DNA of 57,190 nt from Bacteroidales bacterium (GTDB taxonomy: Bacteria > Bacteroidota > Bacteroidia > Bacteroidales > WCHB1-69): positions 1-57,190 of the forward strand of contig JAFXSR010000003.1 in the NCBI GenBank assembly GCA_017525505.1, given 5' to 3'. Position numbers and translations under genes: made by a program. The notes below the pieces were generated by a model. That model made no database searches, was not told where the DNA came from, and was given only the letters and a program-made list of their open reading frames with translations. Shown piece after piece: positions 17,443-25,276 of this stretch (its first letter is position 1; each line of letters begins with the position of its first letter).

Positions 17443-17585
17443 AAGAAAAAAAATACACTAAATACCGTTTACGGGGAAAAAAAAGTGACTATCGCATGAT
17501 TTTTTTCGCCTCAGCTGCAATGTCTCCATTTCGAGGTGACCTCGTTTTATGCTTCAGGACAGGCAACACCCGCACCGCAGGATAT

Positions 17586-17681
17586 ACGGGATAACACCAT
17601 CATCTATTGATATGTAACCTTCTATGAGGGTAGTATGTGGGCAATGCTCGTGCCTATGCGGGGGTTGCGGCTCCGCTGCAA
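17586..17681 (+). repeat. Direct repeat copy 1 flanking dinD
   Basis: The first 79 bases are identical to those at 18873 and the next ~17 differ at a few positions. Weaker similarity extends upstream to about 17530. It starts in the otherwise gene-free stretch 17443-17869, which holds nothing else I recognise. Confidence 0.95.
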
Positions 17682-17869
17682 ATCTCACCAGCTCGCAGAC
17701 CATCAGACTTGCACCGTGATATCGTTTATACAAATATGAAAATATAATATTTAATTTCTGAAATATTGATTTATTATTTATGTTAAATTATACATTTGAA
17801 ATTTTTATATCTTTGATATTCAGTTGAATAAAATATTTGTGATAATAAAAAACATGTTTTTCAATATTG

Positions 17870-17877
17870 TATATTTG
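17870..17877 (+). promoter_or_regulatory. dinD: Putative dinD -7 promoter box
   Basis: TATATTTG 14 bp before the dinD ATG. The upstream 120 bp are very AT-rich. I saw no obvious LexA-type palindrome. Confidence 0.45.
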
Positions 17878-17891
17878 TAGAAAAAAACGCT

Positions 17892-18749
17892 ATGGATATT
17901 CAGAAAATACAAGAGTACAAGTCCGCTTTCGATTCGATTGCAAAAGTAATCAAAGATGATGATGAAAATACCATCGAAGTGTGGTATGCCCGTGAATTGC
18001 AGCAGGTATTGGGCTATGCCCGATGGGAGAACTTCGGCATAGCGATTTATCGTGCCATGGAATCGTGTAAAACATTGGGAATCAATGTTGATGACCATTT
18101 TCGTGAGGTCACGAAAATGGTCCAACTTGGTAGTGGCTCTCACCGTGAAGTACAAGATTTCATGCTTACCCGCTACGCCTGTTATTTAATTGCTCAAAAT
18201 GGTGATCCCAAGAAAGAAGAGGTGGCCTTTGCCCAGAGTTATTTTGCTGTGCAGACACGAAAAGCTGAGATTATTGAAGAGAGGCTTCAAGAAATCGCAC
18301 GATTGGATACTCGCGACAGGTTGCGAGAATCCGAAAAACAATTGAGCCGTAACATCTTCCAGCGTGGCGTTGATGAAAAGGGATTTGGTCGTATTCGCTC
18401 CAGAGGCGATCAAGCCTTGTTCGGAGGACTCACAACAGAGCAAATGAAGCAGCGACTGGGCATTAAAAACGGTGCTTTAGCAGATCGTCTGCCAACATTG
18501 ACTATGGCAGCTAAAAATTTGGCAACAGAAATGACCAATTACAATGTGGAACAGAAAGACTTATATGGCGAAACAGATATCACAGCAGAGCATGTGCAGA
18601 ATAACCGCAGTGTTCGTGGCATGCTTGGGCAACGCAGTATCAAGCCGGAAGAGCTTCCTCCTGCTGAAGATATCAAGAAGGTAGAGCGTCGTGTTGCGAA
18701 AGACGAAAAGCTTATGCAAAAGGATGACCAGAAACTTCCCAAGAAATAG
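17892..18749 (+). CDS. dinD: DNA damage-inducible protein D (DinD-like)
   Basis: A 285-residue protein. The N-terminal YARELQQVLGYARWENF segment (Bro-N-like), the FMLTRYACYLIAQNGDPKKE core, and the ALFGGLTTEQMKQRLG and ADRLPTLTMAAKNLATEMT segments are characteristic of DinD. In E. coli DinD is an SOS gene whose product affects RecA filaments; in other bacteria it often sits in accessory regions. Here it is a lone gene between direct repeats, which suggests acquisition as a small unit. The C-terminus is highly charged. SOS control is not visible in the promoter. Confidence 0.9.
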   Translation: MDIQKIQEYKSAFDSIAKVIKDDDENTIEVWYARELQQVLGYARWENFGIAIYRAMESCKTLGINVDDHFREVTKMVQLGSGSHREVQDFMLTRYACYLIAQNGDPKKEEVAFAQSYFAVQTRKAEIIEERLQEIARLDTRDRLRESEKQLSRNIFQRGVDEKGFGRIRSRGDQALFGGLTTEQMKQRLGIKNGALADRLPTLTMAAKNLATEMTNYNVEQKDLYGETDITAEHVQNNRSVRGMLGQRSIKPEELPPAEDIKKVERRVAKDEKLMQKDDQKLPKK

Positions 18750-18826
18750 TGATATTTTATAGGGTTGTTAAAGGGCATCCGCTCTAATGTCCCCTTCCGC
18801 GGCGGTTGCGCTTTGTGCTTTGGGGC

Positions 18827-18845
18827 CGCCTCGACAAGCTCGGCG
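18827..18845. repeat. Short palindromic repeat with TCGACAAGCTC core (intergenic copy)
   Basis: CGCC-TCGACAAGCTC-GGCG. The same 11-nt core sits in a longer palindrome inside a coding gene at 53341-53367. It interrupts the second dinD-flanking repeat region. Confidence 0.65.
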
Positions 18846-18872
18846 TACATACCCCTGCGCCGCGGGCGAATA

Positions 18873-18968
18873 ACGGGATAACACCATCATCTATTGATAT
18901 GTAACCTTCTATGAGGGTAGTATGTGGGCAATGCTCGTGCCTATGCGGGGGGTGCGGTTCCGCCGCAT
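18873..18968 (+). repeat. Direct repeat copy 2 flanking dinD
   Basis: Same orientation as the copy at 17586, with 79 identical leading bases. The copies are 1287 bp apart, start to start, and enclose only dinD. Confidence 0.95.
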
Positions 18969-19011
18969 AAATAGGGGTCAGGTTGCAGGTGTCAGGTATC
19001 AGTGATGAGAA

Positions 19012-20346
19012 CTATATCAATGGGGTCATATATATTGGCAAATAAATGGTAGCACCGTTTTTCTGGTAGTCTTTGGTGTATAAAAGGATACGGTTGCCTA
19101 CCCGGGAGGAGTATTTTTCACAAAAGACATCCAACGACTTATGAGTCTTATACCCTGAAGACTTCACTTCTATGGGAACGAGCTTGTTACCGCGTGAAAG
19201 GAGAAAATCTATTTCGTAGTTATGTTTATCATCTTTCGGAAAAGTGTAATAAAACAGCTCATTGCCAGCCGTTGCCAACATTTGCGCCACCAGATTTTCG
19301 TACAAATACCCCAAATTAGCTTCGAGCTTGTCTGATAATAATTTGTCGTAAATCACATTTTCTGTATATGACTTGTCCCAAAAACATAATGTAACAAACA
19401 ATCCCGTGTCGGCAAGATACATTTTGTACTTACCTGTATCCTTGTTCAGTGACATTCCCACATTCGGATCTGTGCAATGATAGCAGAAAAGTGTGGTCTT
19501 GCTTTGCTCCAGGTCTTGCAACAGCTCTCCCATTTTGGCTTCCGACTGCTGCCCTACCACTGTATAAGGCTGGTAACGAGAAACATTACCACTCAGCTGC
19601 GAGGGAATATTCTTGAATAGACGCTCCGCATTCCCAGTCGTGTCAATCTTTTGGAAATCTTCGAGGTACAATTGGATTATCCCTCTCTTAGTCTTGTCCA
19701 CCAAACTTAGGTTGTTTGTTTCCAAATAAGTGTTCACAGCTTGTGGCATACCACCTATTAGCATATACAACCTAAGATCTCGCATTTTCATACGAGCAAT
19801 ATCATCGCCCAATGATATACGATTTTCATACTGTTGCTTAAGCAACGGCATTGTAGCCATATCTCCCAATGCCCAACAGAATTCCTCGTAATCCATAGGA
19901 TACATGGTTATGCGGTCTTCCTCGCTCGGAATAGTGATGTTTTTCGTGTTTTTATGTATGCTGATCAACGACCCTGTCTCAATATAATCATAGCGACCAT
20001 CTTGCACCAAATATTTGATGGCTTGACGGGCTAACGGACATTTTTGTACCTCGTCGAAAATAATGACTGAATTTCTCTCGTAAAGTGTTGTTTTGTAAAT
20101 TTGCTGCAACAGAAGGAAAATCCTGTTAATATCCATAAGATTGTCCCACAGTTCGATGACATTTTTGCCAGCTTTATTGAAGTCGATTAGAATATAGGAC
20201 TTATATTCTTGCATCGCAAATTGTTCCACAATTGTTGACTTCCCCACACGCCGTGCTCCTTCCACCAAAATGGCTGTCCGCCCATTTTCAGTTTCTTTCC
20301 ATTCAAGCAATTGCTGATATATTTTTCGTTTGAATATCTGCTCCAT
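19012..20346 (-). CDS. AAA_14/DUF4143 ATP-binding protein (second copy)
   Basis: A 444-residue protein with P-loop EGARRVGKST near residue 29, Walker-B-like SVIIFDEVQKCP, and LIGGMPQAVNTYL typical of the family. The DUF4143 half ends in a PD-(D/E)XK-like pattern (NYEIDFLLSRGNKLVPIEVK). The ATG at 20346 is chosen because AAAGAAAAG precedes it; the frame extends 43 codons further upstream only through a 33-bp repeat that encodes a repetitive Gly-Gln-Gln-Cys-Phe peptide. Biochemical role unknown. It is monocistronic in an accessory patch beside dinD. Confidence 0.87.
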   Translation of the reverse strand: MEQIFKRKIYQQLLEWKETENGRTAILVEGARRVGKSTIVEQFAMQEYKSYILIDFNKAGKNVIELWDNLMDINRIFLLLQQIYKTTLYERNSVIIFDEVQKCPLARQAIKYLVQDGRYDYIETGSLISIHKNTKNITIPSEEDRITMYPMDYEEFCWALGDMATMPLLKQQYENRISLGDDIARMKMRDLRLYMLIGGMPQAVNTYLETNNLSLVDKTKRGIIQLYLEDFQKIDTTGNAERLFKNIPSQLSGNVSRYQPYTVVGQQSEAKMGELLQDLEQSKTTLFCYHCTDPNVGMSLNKDTGKYKMYLADTGLFVTLCFWDKSYTENVIYDKLLSDKLEANLGYLYENLVAQMLATAGNELFYYTFPKDDKHNYEIDFLLSRGNKLVPIEVKSSGYKTHKSLDVFCEKYSSRVGNRILLYTKDYQKNGATIYLPIYMTPLI

Positions 20347-20392
20347 AACTTTTCTTTGAAAAATCATTGCAAAAATAATAAAATTATGCTTA

Positions 20393-20458
20393 CCCGCAAA
20401 TTTTTTTTGGCAAAAACATTGCTGACCCCGAAATTTTTTTTTCAAAAAACACTGCTGA
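20393..20458. repeat. Two 33-bp tandem repeats upstream of the second DUF4143 ATPase
   Basis: Units 20393-20425 and 20426-20458 share CCC(C)G-AAATTTTTTTT-CAAAAACA-TGCTGA; a third partial unit follows. They lie 47-112 bp before the ATPase start. Confidence 0.85.
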
Positions 20459-20594
20459 CCCCCCAAAAAAAACACAAACTACAAAACTTTGATTCCGTGT
20501 AGTCTTTACTGACCCATATTCTTCCTGGCAAAAAGAATCCATTGAAAAATCTGACTTTGTTGAAAAAACTGATACAACTATCAATTTTTATTTG

Positions 20595-20602
20595 TAAGTT
20601 TG
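20595..20602 (+). promoter_or_regulatory. galE: Putative galE -7 promoter box
   Basis: TAAGTTTG fits TAnnTTTG, 46 bp before the chosen galE ATG. No -33 box identified. Confidence 0.4.
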
Positions 20603-20648
20603 CACTTTTAATCTGGAAGTATTATTGACATTCAAATACTGTATTTGT

Positions 20649-21689
20649 ATGAAGCCTAAAATTATTGTCACGGGTGGAACGGGTTATATTGGTTCGCATA
20701 CCATCATCGAACTGATTAAAAGCGGTGAGTTTGAGGCCGTTGCGGTGGACTCCTGCGTGAGATCAACTCCTGAGACCATCGACAGAATCGAGGAAATCAC
20801 CGGAGTACGTATCAAGCATGTTGCCGTGGATATCTGCGACAAAGAGGCATTCTTCAAGGTCATAGAAGAGGAAAGTCCTGTTACGGGCATCATCCATTTC
20901 GCCGCCTTCAAGAGCGTGCCGGAATCCGTGGAAAAACCACTGATGTATTATCGCAATAACCTCGGTTCCCTGGAAAATGTACTGGAAGCCTGCGAGCGCT
21001 ACCATATTCCGCAGCTGATTTTCTCATCCTCCGCCGCCGTGTATGGAGACGTGAAGGAACTACCCGTCACCGAGGAAACGCCTTTCGGCAAACCCTTCTG
21101 CTCATACGCCCACACCAAACAGATCGGCGAACAGATGATCCATTTCTTCTGTGAACAGCATCCCGACTTCCAGAGTGTTCTTCTTCGCTACTTCAACCCA
21201 GTGGGCGGCGACATGAGCGGTCTGAATGGCGAGCTGTCCCCCGACAAGCCCAACAACCTGATGCCCATTGTGACCCAGGTGGCTATCGGCAAGATGAAAC
21301 AGCTCACGGTATTTGGCACCGATTACGACACCCGCGACGGCTCCTGCATCCGCGACTACATCCATGTGTGCGACATCGCCAATGCCCATGTGAAAGCGCT
21401 GCAATTCCTGCTGAAAGGCAAAAACAAAAGCAACTGCGAGACTTTCAACCTGGGCAGCGGCAACGGTGTGTCCGTATTGGAAATCATTGACGCCTTCGAG
21501 AAAGTCAACGGCATCAAACTGAATTATACCATTGGCGGACGGCGTCCCGGCGACATTCCCGCCATCTACAGCAACAGCCAGCGAGCCAACGAATTACTGG
21601 GCTGGCACTGCCAACACAACATCAACGACATGGTGAAGTCGGCCTGGAAATGGGAGCAACATCTTCGTGAAACCAGACAAGCAGAATAA
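20649..21689 (+). CDS. galE: UDP-glucose 4-epimerase
   Basis: A 346-residue short-chain dehydrogenase-type epimerase that interconverts UDP-glucose and UDP-galactose with bound NAD. The Rossmann motif TGGTGYIG is near residues 9-16, the catalytic Ser/Thr region is SSAAVYG, and YAHTK supplies the Tyr-Lys pair. The C-terminal GRRPGDIPAIYSN substrate-binding segment is intact. The ATG at 20649 is preferred over a TTG eight codons earlier because it starts exactly at the first Rossmann strand (MKPKIIVTGG). It likely feeds surface polysaccharide synthesis and probably leads a plus-strand unit with the next two genes. Confidence 0.95.
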   Translation: MKPKIIVTGGTGYIGSHTIIELIKSGEFEAVAVDSCVRSTPETIDRIEEITGVRIKHVAVDICDKEAFFKVIEEESPVTGIIHFAAFKSVPESVEKPLMYYRNNLGSLENVLEACERYHIPQLIFSSSAAVYGDVKELPVTEETPFGKPFCSYAHTKQIGEQMIHFFCEQHPDFQSVLLRYFNPVGGDMSGLNGELSPDKPNNLMPIVTQVAIGKMKQLTVFGTDYDTRDGSCIRDYIHVCDIANAHVKALQFLLKGKNKSNCETFNLGSGNGVSVLEIIDAFEKVNGIKLNYTIGGRRPGDIPAIYSNSQRANELLGWHCQHNINDMVKSAWKWEQHLRETRQAE

Positions 21690-21713
21690 GTAATCAGCAC
21701 ATATAATACCAGC

Positions 21714-22847
21714 ATGGAAATCAGAGAGATAACAAAGGGCAAAGACATTTGGGAATTTATCAACTTCCAAAAAAAGCTCTACAAAAACTGTGAGCACTAT
21801 GTTCCCCCGTTGGACAACAGCGAATATAATACCCTCACCCGGCACCCCGCACTGGCTTTCTGCGACTTACGTATGTGGTTGGCATACCAGGACAATCAGA
21901 TTGTGGGACGCATCGCCGGCATCATCAACCGCAAATGCAACGAGCTGAAGCAGCAGAAACGCATCCGCTTCGGCTGGTTCGACACCATTGACGACATCGA
22001 TGTGGCCAAAGCCCTAATTGACAAGGTTGAAGAATGGGGACGAGCACAAATGCTGACAGAAATCTGCGGTCCATCCCGCTACTCCAACATGGAAAGACAA
22101 GCCATGCTCGTTGAGGGTTTCGACCACACCCCCTCCATCAGCGCTGACTATAATTACGAATATTATCCGAAGTTGATAGAACAAATAGGCTTTGAGAAGG
22201 AGGTTGACTATATTCAATACAAAGTAAAAGTCTCCAAAGAACTGCCAGAGAACTTCGACCGTCTGGCGGACATTCTCTCCCGCAAATACAAAGTACGGCT
22301 CCGCCACCTCAAAAACAGGGACGAACTGAAAAAATGCGGTATGGAGTTTTTCCATGTGCTGAACCAGAGCTATGCCAAAATATTCAATTTCATTCCTTTA
22401 ACCAATGAGGAGATCCAGTGGACCATTGAGGAGGATTTCCAAGTGGCGGACACCCAATTATCTTCCGTTTTGGAGGATGAAAATGGCAGGATAGTGGGCT
22501 TTGCCTTTTGCTTACCCTCTTTAAGCCAGGCTTTCCGAAAAGCCAATGGCAGGCTGTTCCCCGGAGGGGGCTGGTACCACGTGGTCAAAGCCCTGCGAAA
22601 AAACAAATATGTAGATATGTATCTCACGGGAGTACTACCCGAATACATGCACACTGGCATTCATGTTCTGTATCACAAGCAGTTGCATGAGAATTTCATC
22701 GCCAAAGGTTACGAATATGCTTTCACCGCCCAGCAGTTGGAGACCAACGTGGCCTCACATATCTGGAAGAAATACGAGACAGAACCATATTTCAGGAGAC
22801 GGTGCTATAGGAAAGACATCCAGGGAGAACTGAAAACTGAAAACTGA
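21714..22847 (+). CDS. GNAT-like N-acyltransferase family protein
   Basis: A 377-residue protein with an N-terminal GNAT-like fold (RMWLAYQDNQIVGRIAGIIN strand-turn) and a second C-terminal acyltransferase-like half containing EDENGRIVGFAFCLPSLSQA and LTGVLPEYMHTGIHVLYHKQ. This two-part layout occurs in conserved Bacteroidota proteins of unassigned substrate. It begins 24 bp after galE. Its last residues (LKTEN) and TGA stop come from the same ACTGAAA repeat that ends folC, so the native C-terminus has probably been replaced. A specific acyl donor or acceptor cannot be named. Confidence 0.75.
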   Translation: MEIREITKGKDIWEFINFQKKLYKNCEHYVPPLDNSEYNTLTRHPALAFCDLRMWLAYQDNQIVGRIAGIINRKCNELKQQKRIRFGWFDTIDDIDVAKALIDKVEEWGRAQMLTEICGPSRYSNMERQAMLVEGFDHTPSISADYNYEYYPKLIEQIGFEKEVDYIQYKVKVSKELPENFDRLADILSRKYKVRLRHLKNRDELKKCGMEFFHVLNQSYAKIFNFIPLTNEEIQWTIEEDFQVADTQLSSVLEDENGRIVGFAFCLPSLSQAFRKANGRLFPGGGWYHVVKALRKNKYVDMYLTGVLPEYMHTGIHVLYHKQLHENFIAKGYEYAFTAQQLETNVASHIWKKYETEPYFRRRCYRKDIQGELKTEN

Positions 22848-22870
22848 AAACTGAAAGTTAATAGTTAATT
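22828..22870 (+). repeat. ACTGAAA heptamer tandem repeat spanning the GNAT stop codon
   Basis: Four ACTGAAA units, then a short AGTTAAT duplication. The stop codon lies inside a unit, exactly as in folC (10682-10718). Confidence 0.9.
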
Positions 22871-22874
22871 GATT

Positions 22875-23651
22875 ATGAATGGGCGGTATGCAGTGGTAAC
22901 GGGAGCCAGCCGAGGTTTGGGCAAAGAGCTTGTGGTGTCTTTGGCTCAGCGAGGTATCAGTTCCATTATGGTCGGAACTAATAGCACAGTTGAGACGGTG
23001 TGTGCTGAGATTAACCAGCAATACCACACCCATTCCCTGGCCTTTATCGCCAATCTTTGTCAGAAAGAGGAAGTGTTGGCGCTGGCGGAGAAAATCAATC
23101 AAGGATTCGAGGTTTTCATGCTGGTTAACAATGCGGGCATGGGGGGCAGCAAGGCATTCACCGAAGCGGACTGCGACTATCTCGACCGCATTATCCAATT
23201 GAATGTCCGGGCCACCTCACTGCTTATGCATGAGCTGATACCCAACCTTCTGCGGCAACCCCGGAGTTATGTGCTCAATATCGGCAGCATGGCCGCCTTT
23301 ACCGCCACGGGCTACAAAACCGTTTATCCAGCCAGCAAAGCTTTTATAAAGCATTTCTCCTACGGCATGAGAGAGGAATTCAAAGGCACCCCTGTCAGCA
23401 TCAGCTACGCCTCACCTGGCGCCATGGCCACCAACCCGGAAGTGACCGCCCGTATCGAGAAACAAGGTTTCCTGGGCAAATTCACCTTGAAAACCACCCG
23501 AGACATCGCTGAGAAATGCATCCGACAAACCTTTCGCGGCAAGAAACATATTATCATCAACCCTCTGAGTTATTTCTTTTCCGCCATCATTCCGGGGTGC
23601 ATCAAAAATTCCCTCATGACCAGAATTGTCAAGAGGGAACTCGAAAAATAG
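22875..23651 (+). CDS. SDR-family NAD(P)-dependent oxidoreductase
   Basis: A 258-residue short-chain dehydrogenase. The cofactor motif TGASRGLG is near residues 10-17, NNAG follows at ~87, and the catalytic Ser (IGSMAAF) and YPASK are intact. The C-terminus ends in a hydrophobic segment (SYFFSAIIPGCIKNSLMT), so membrane association is possible. Substrate unknown. The ATG at 22875 directly follows the heptamer repeat. Its stop is 14 bp from the convergent transglycosylase stop. Confidence 0.9.
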   Translation: MNGRYAVVTGASRGLGKELVVSLAQRGISSIMVGTNSTVETVCAEINQQYHTHSLAFIANLCQKEEVLALAEKINQGFEVFMLVNNAGMGGSKAFTEADCDYLDRIIQLNVRATSLLMHELIPNLLRQPRSYVLNIGSMAAFTATGYKTVYPASKAFIKHFSYGMREEFKGTPVSISYASPGAMATNPEVTARIEKQGFLGKFTLKTTRDIAEKCIRQTFRGKKHIIINPLSYFFSAIIPGCIKNSLMTRIVKRELEK

Positions 23652-23665
23652 AACATTTATCTTTA

Positions 23666-25276
23666 TCAAGACCTTGGTATCAACAATTTCTGTCCAATTT
23701 TCAGGGCATTCATATTGGCCAGTTTGTTATAATCGGCAATCTTTCGTGCCGTAGTGTGATAACGGCCGGCAATAGAGGACAGGGTGTCTCCCTTTTTCAC
23801 ATAATACACCACCGGAGTGTTTTCCTGCTGCTCCTGCATGACAGGGGCTTGCAGCATCGTCGCCGTGGAGTCCTGTGCGCTCAAACTGTCCGTCGGGATC
23901 ACCGGCACCTGTTCTACCGGTTTCTGCGGAGTAACATATTCATAGCCCACCAAGAGTCGCTGTTTCACCTTCACGCTATTGCTGTTCAACTTGTTCATTT
24001 TTTTCAACTCTGCCACCGACAAATGGTATTTCGCCGCAATCTTGGCAAGATTATCCCCACTTTTCACGTAATAATAAATCTTTTTGGTCTCACCCTCAGC
24101 CAAAGGCTTGCCTGTGAACTGACTGGTATAAACCTTTACAGGGGTAAAATACTCTTCGTAATGATAATTATGGATAGAATCCTGCAGTTCGATGAAACGA
24201 ACCATGTCGGTCACCCTCAACCTGATGGGGTAAGGCTGCGAATAAGCAGGTATAATCAGTCGTTTATACTGGGGATTCAAGGTTTTCAGTTCATCCAGAT
24301 CGATATTCAGCACCTTTGAGACCTGTTCCAGATGCATCTCCTTGTTCACCATGACGGTATCCACCGCACTGGGGATCGCTATCTCAGCCGCCTGGATGCC
24401 ATAATCATTATGGTATTTCATCAGATACAACGCTCCGATGTATAAAGGAAAATAATTCTGTGTTTCGCGCGGCAAATAAGGGCTCACCTGCCAGAAAGTC
24501 TGCTTACCCCCCGACCGGGCGATAGCCTTGCGCACATTTCCCGCCCCGCAATTATAGGCAGAAATCGCCAAGCCCCAGTCGCCGAACATGTTGTACAAAT
24601 CCCTCAGATGTCGCGCCGCTGCATCGGTGGCCTTGTATGGGTCTCGGCGGTCGTCCACAAAAGTATTGACTTCCAGACCATAAAGCTTGCCAGTCTGGTA
24701 CATAAACTGCCAGATTCCGGTGGCTCCCGCCTTTGACACCGCCAATGGATTCAAACCTGATTCAATAATCGTCAAATATATCAACTCCTCAGGGACATCA
24801 TATTTGTCGAAAATAGCCTGCATCCATGGGAAATAGTATTGGGCAAGTCCCAACATGGCCGCGGAAGACTTTTTCCTGCGGATAGAGTACAACTCAATAA
24901 AACTGCCCACTTTGCTGTTATATGCCAACGGAACTACCGTCACAATCTTCGACAGGCGGTCGGCCATCAGCGAGTCGTTGTGGCAGAAATTCGTGGTGTC
25001 GTCCGTCAACTCCGCCAGAACACTGTTGGCGCTGATGATTTCGCGCTGCACATACCACAAATGCAACATCTCGTCCATTTTGCTGCTCTGCTCGTCCAAA
25101 CTGTTCCGTATGGCAGCTTCCGTAAGACTGTCCTCAGGAGTCTGTCCGGAATCCTGCACCTGTGCATTAGCAGACAAGCCAAAGCACGACAACAAAATCA
25201 CGCAATTGAGTGTCAACAGATTACAAAGAGTCTTAGTCTTTAATCTCGTAAGTATTCCATTTGATTTCTTTACCAT
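23666..25276 (-). CDS. MltD-type lytic transglycosylase with two LysM domains
   Basis: A 536-residue exported enzyme with a signal peptide within residues ~1-38 (ends SANAQ). The GH23 catalytic domain (~150-290) carries ELIYLTIIESGLNP with the expected catalytic Glu, then GATGIWQFM and SAYNCGAGNVRKAI. LysM domains follow at about 395-440 and 490-535 (YYVKSGDNLAKIAAKYHLS and YYVKKGDTLSSIAGRYHTT), which bind peptidoglycan. It cleaves glycan strands to anhydromuramyl ends in the periplasm. The start overlaps the preceding gene's end by 44 bp, so translation is probably coupled. Confidence 0.93.
   Translation of the reverse strand: MVKKSNGILTRLKTKTLCNLLTLNCVILLSCFGLSANAQVQDSGQTPEDSLTEAAIRNSLDEQSSKMDEMLHLWYVQREIISANSVLAELTDDTTNFCHNDSLMADRLSKIVTVVPLAYNSKVGSFIELYSIRRKKSSAAMLGLAQYYFPWMQAIFDKYDVPEELIYLTIIESGLNPLAVSKAGATGIWQFMYQTGKLYGLEVNTFVDDRRDPYKATDAAARHLRDLYNMFGDWGLAISAYNCGAGNVRKAIARSGGKQTFWQVSPYLPRETQNYFPLYIGALYLMKYHNDYGIQAAEIAIPSAVDTVMVNKEMHLEQVSKVLNIDLDELKTLNPQYKRLIIPAYSQPYPIRLRVTDMVRFIELQDSIHNYHYEEYFTPVKVYTSQFTGKPLAEGETKKIYYYVKSGDNLAKIAAKYHLSVAELKKMNKLNSNSVKVKQRLLVGYEYVTPQKPVEQVPVIPTDSLSAQDSTATMLQAPVMQEQQENTPVVYYVKKGDTLSSIAGRYHTTARKIADYNKLANMNALKIGQKLLIPRS

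Noticed and set aside
20347..20475. N-terminal extension of the second DUF4143 ATPase
   Set aside because: The extra residues come only from the 33-bp repeat; the ATG at 20346 has a better ribosome-binding stretch and fits family starts.
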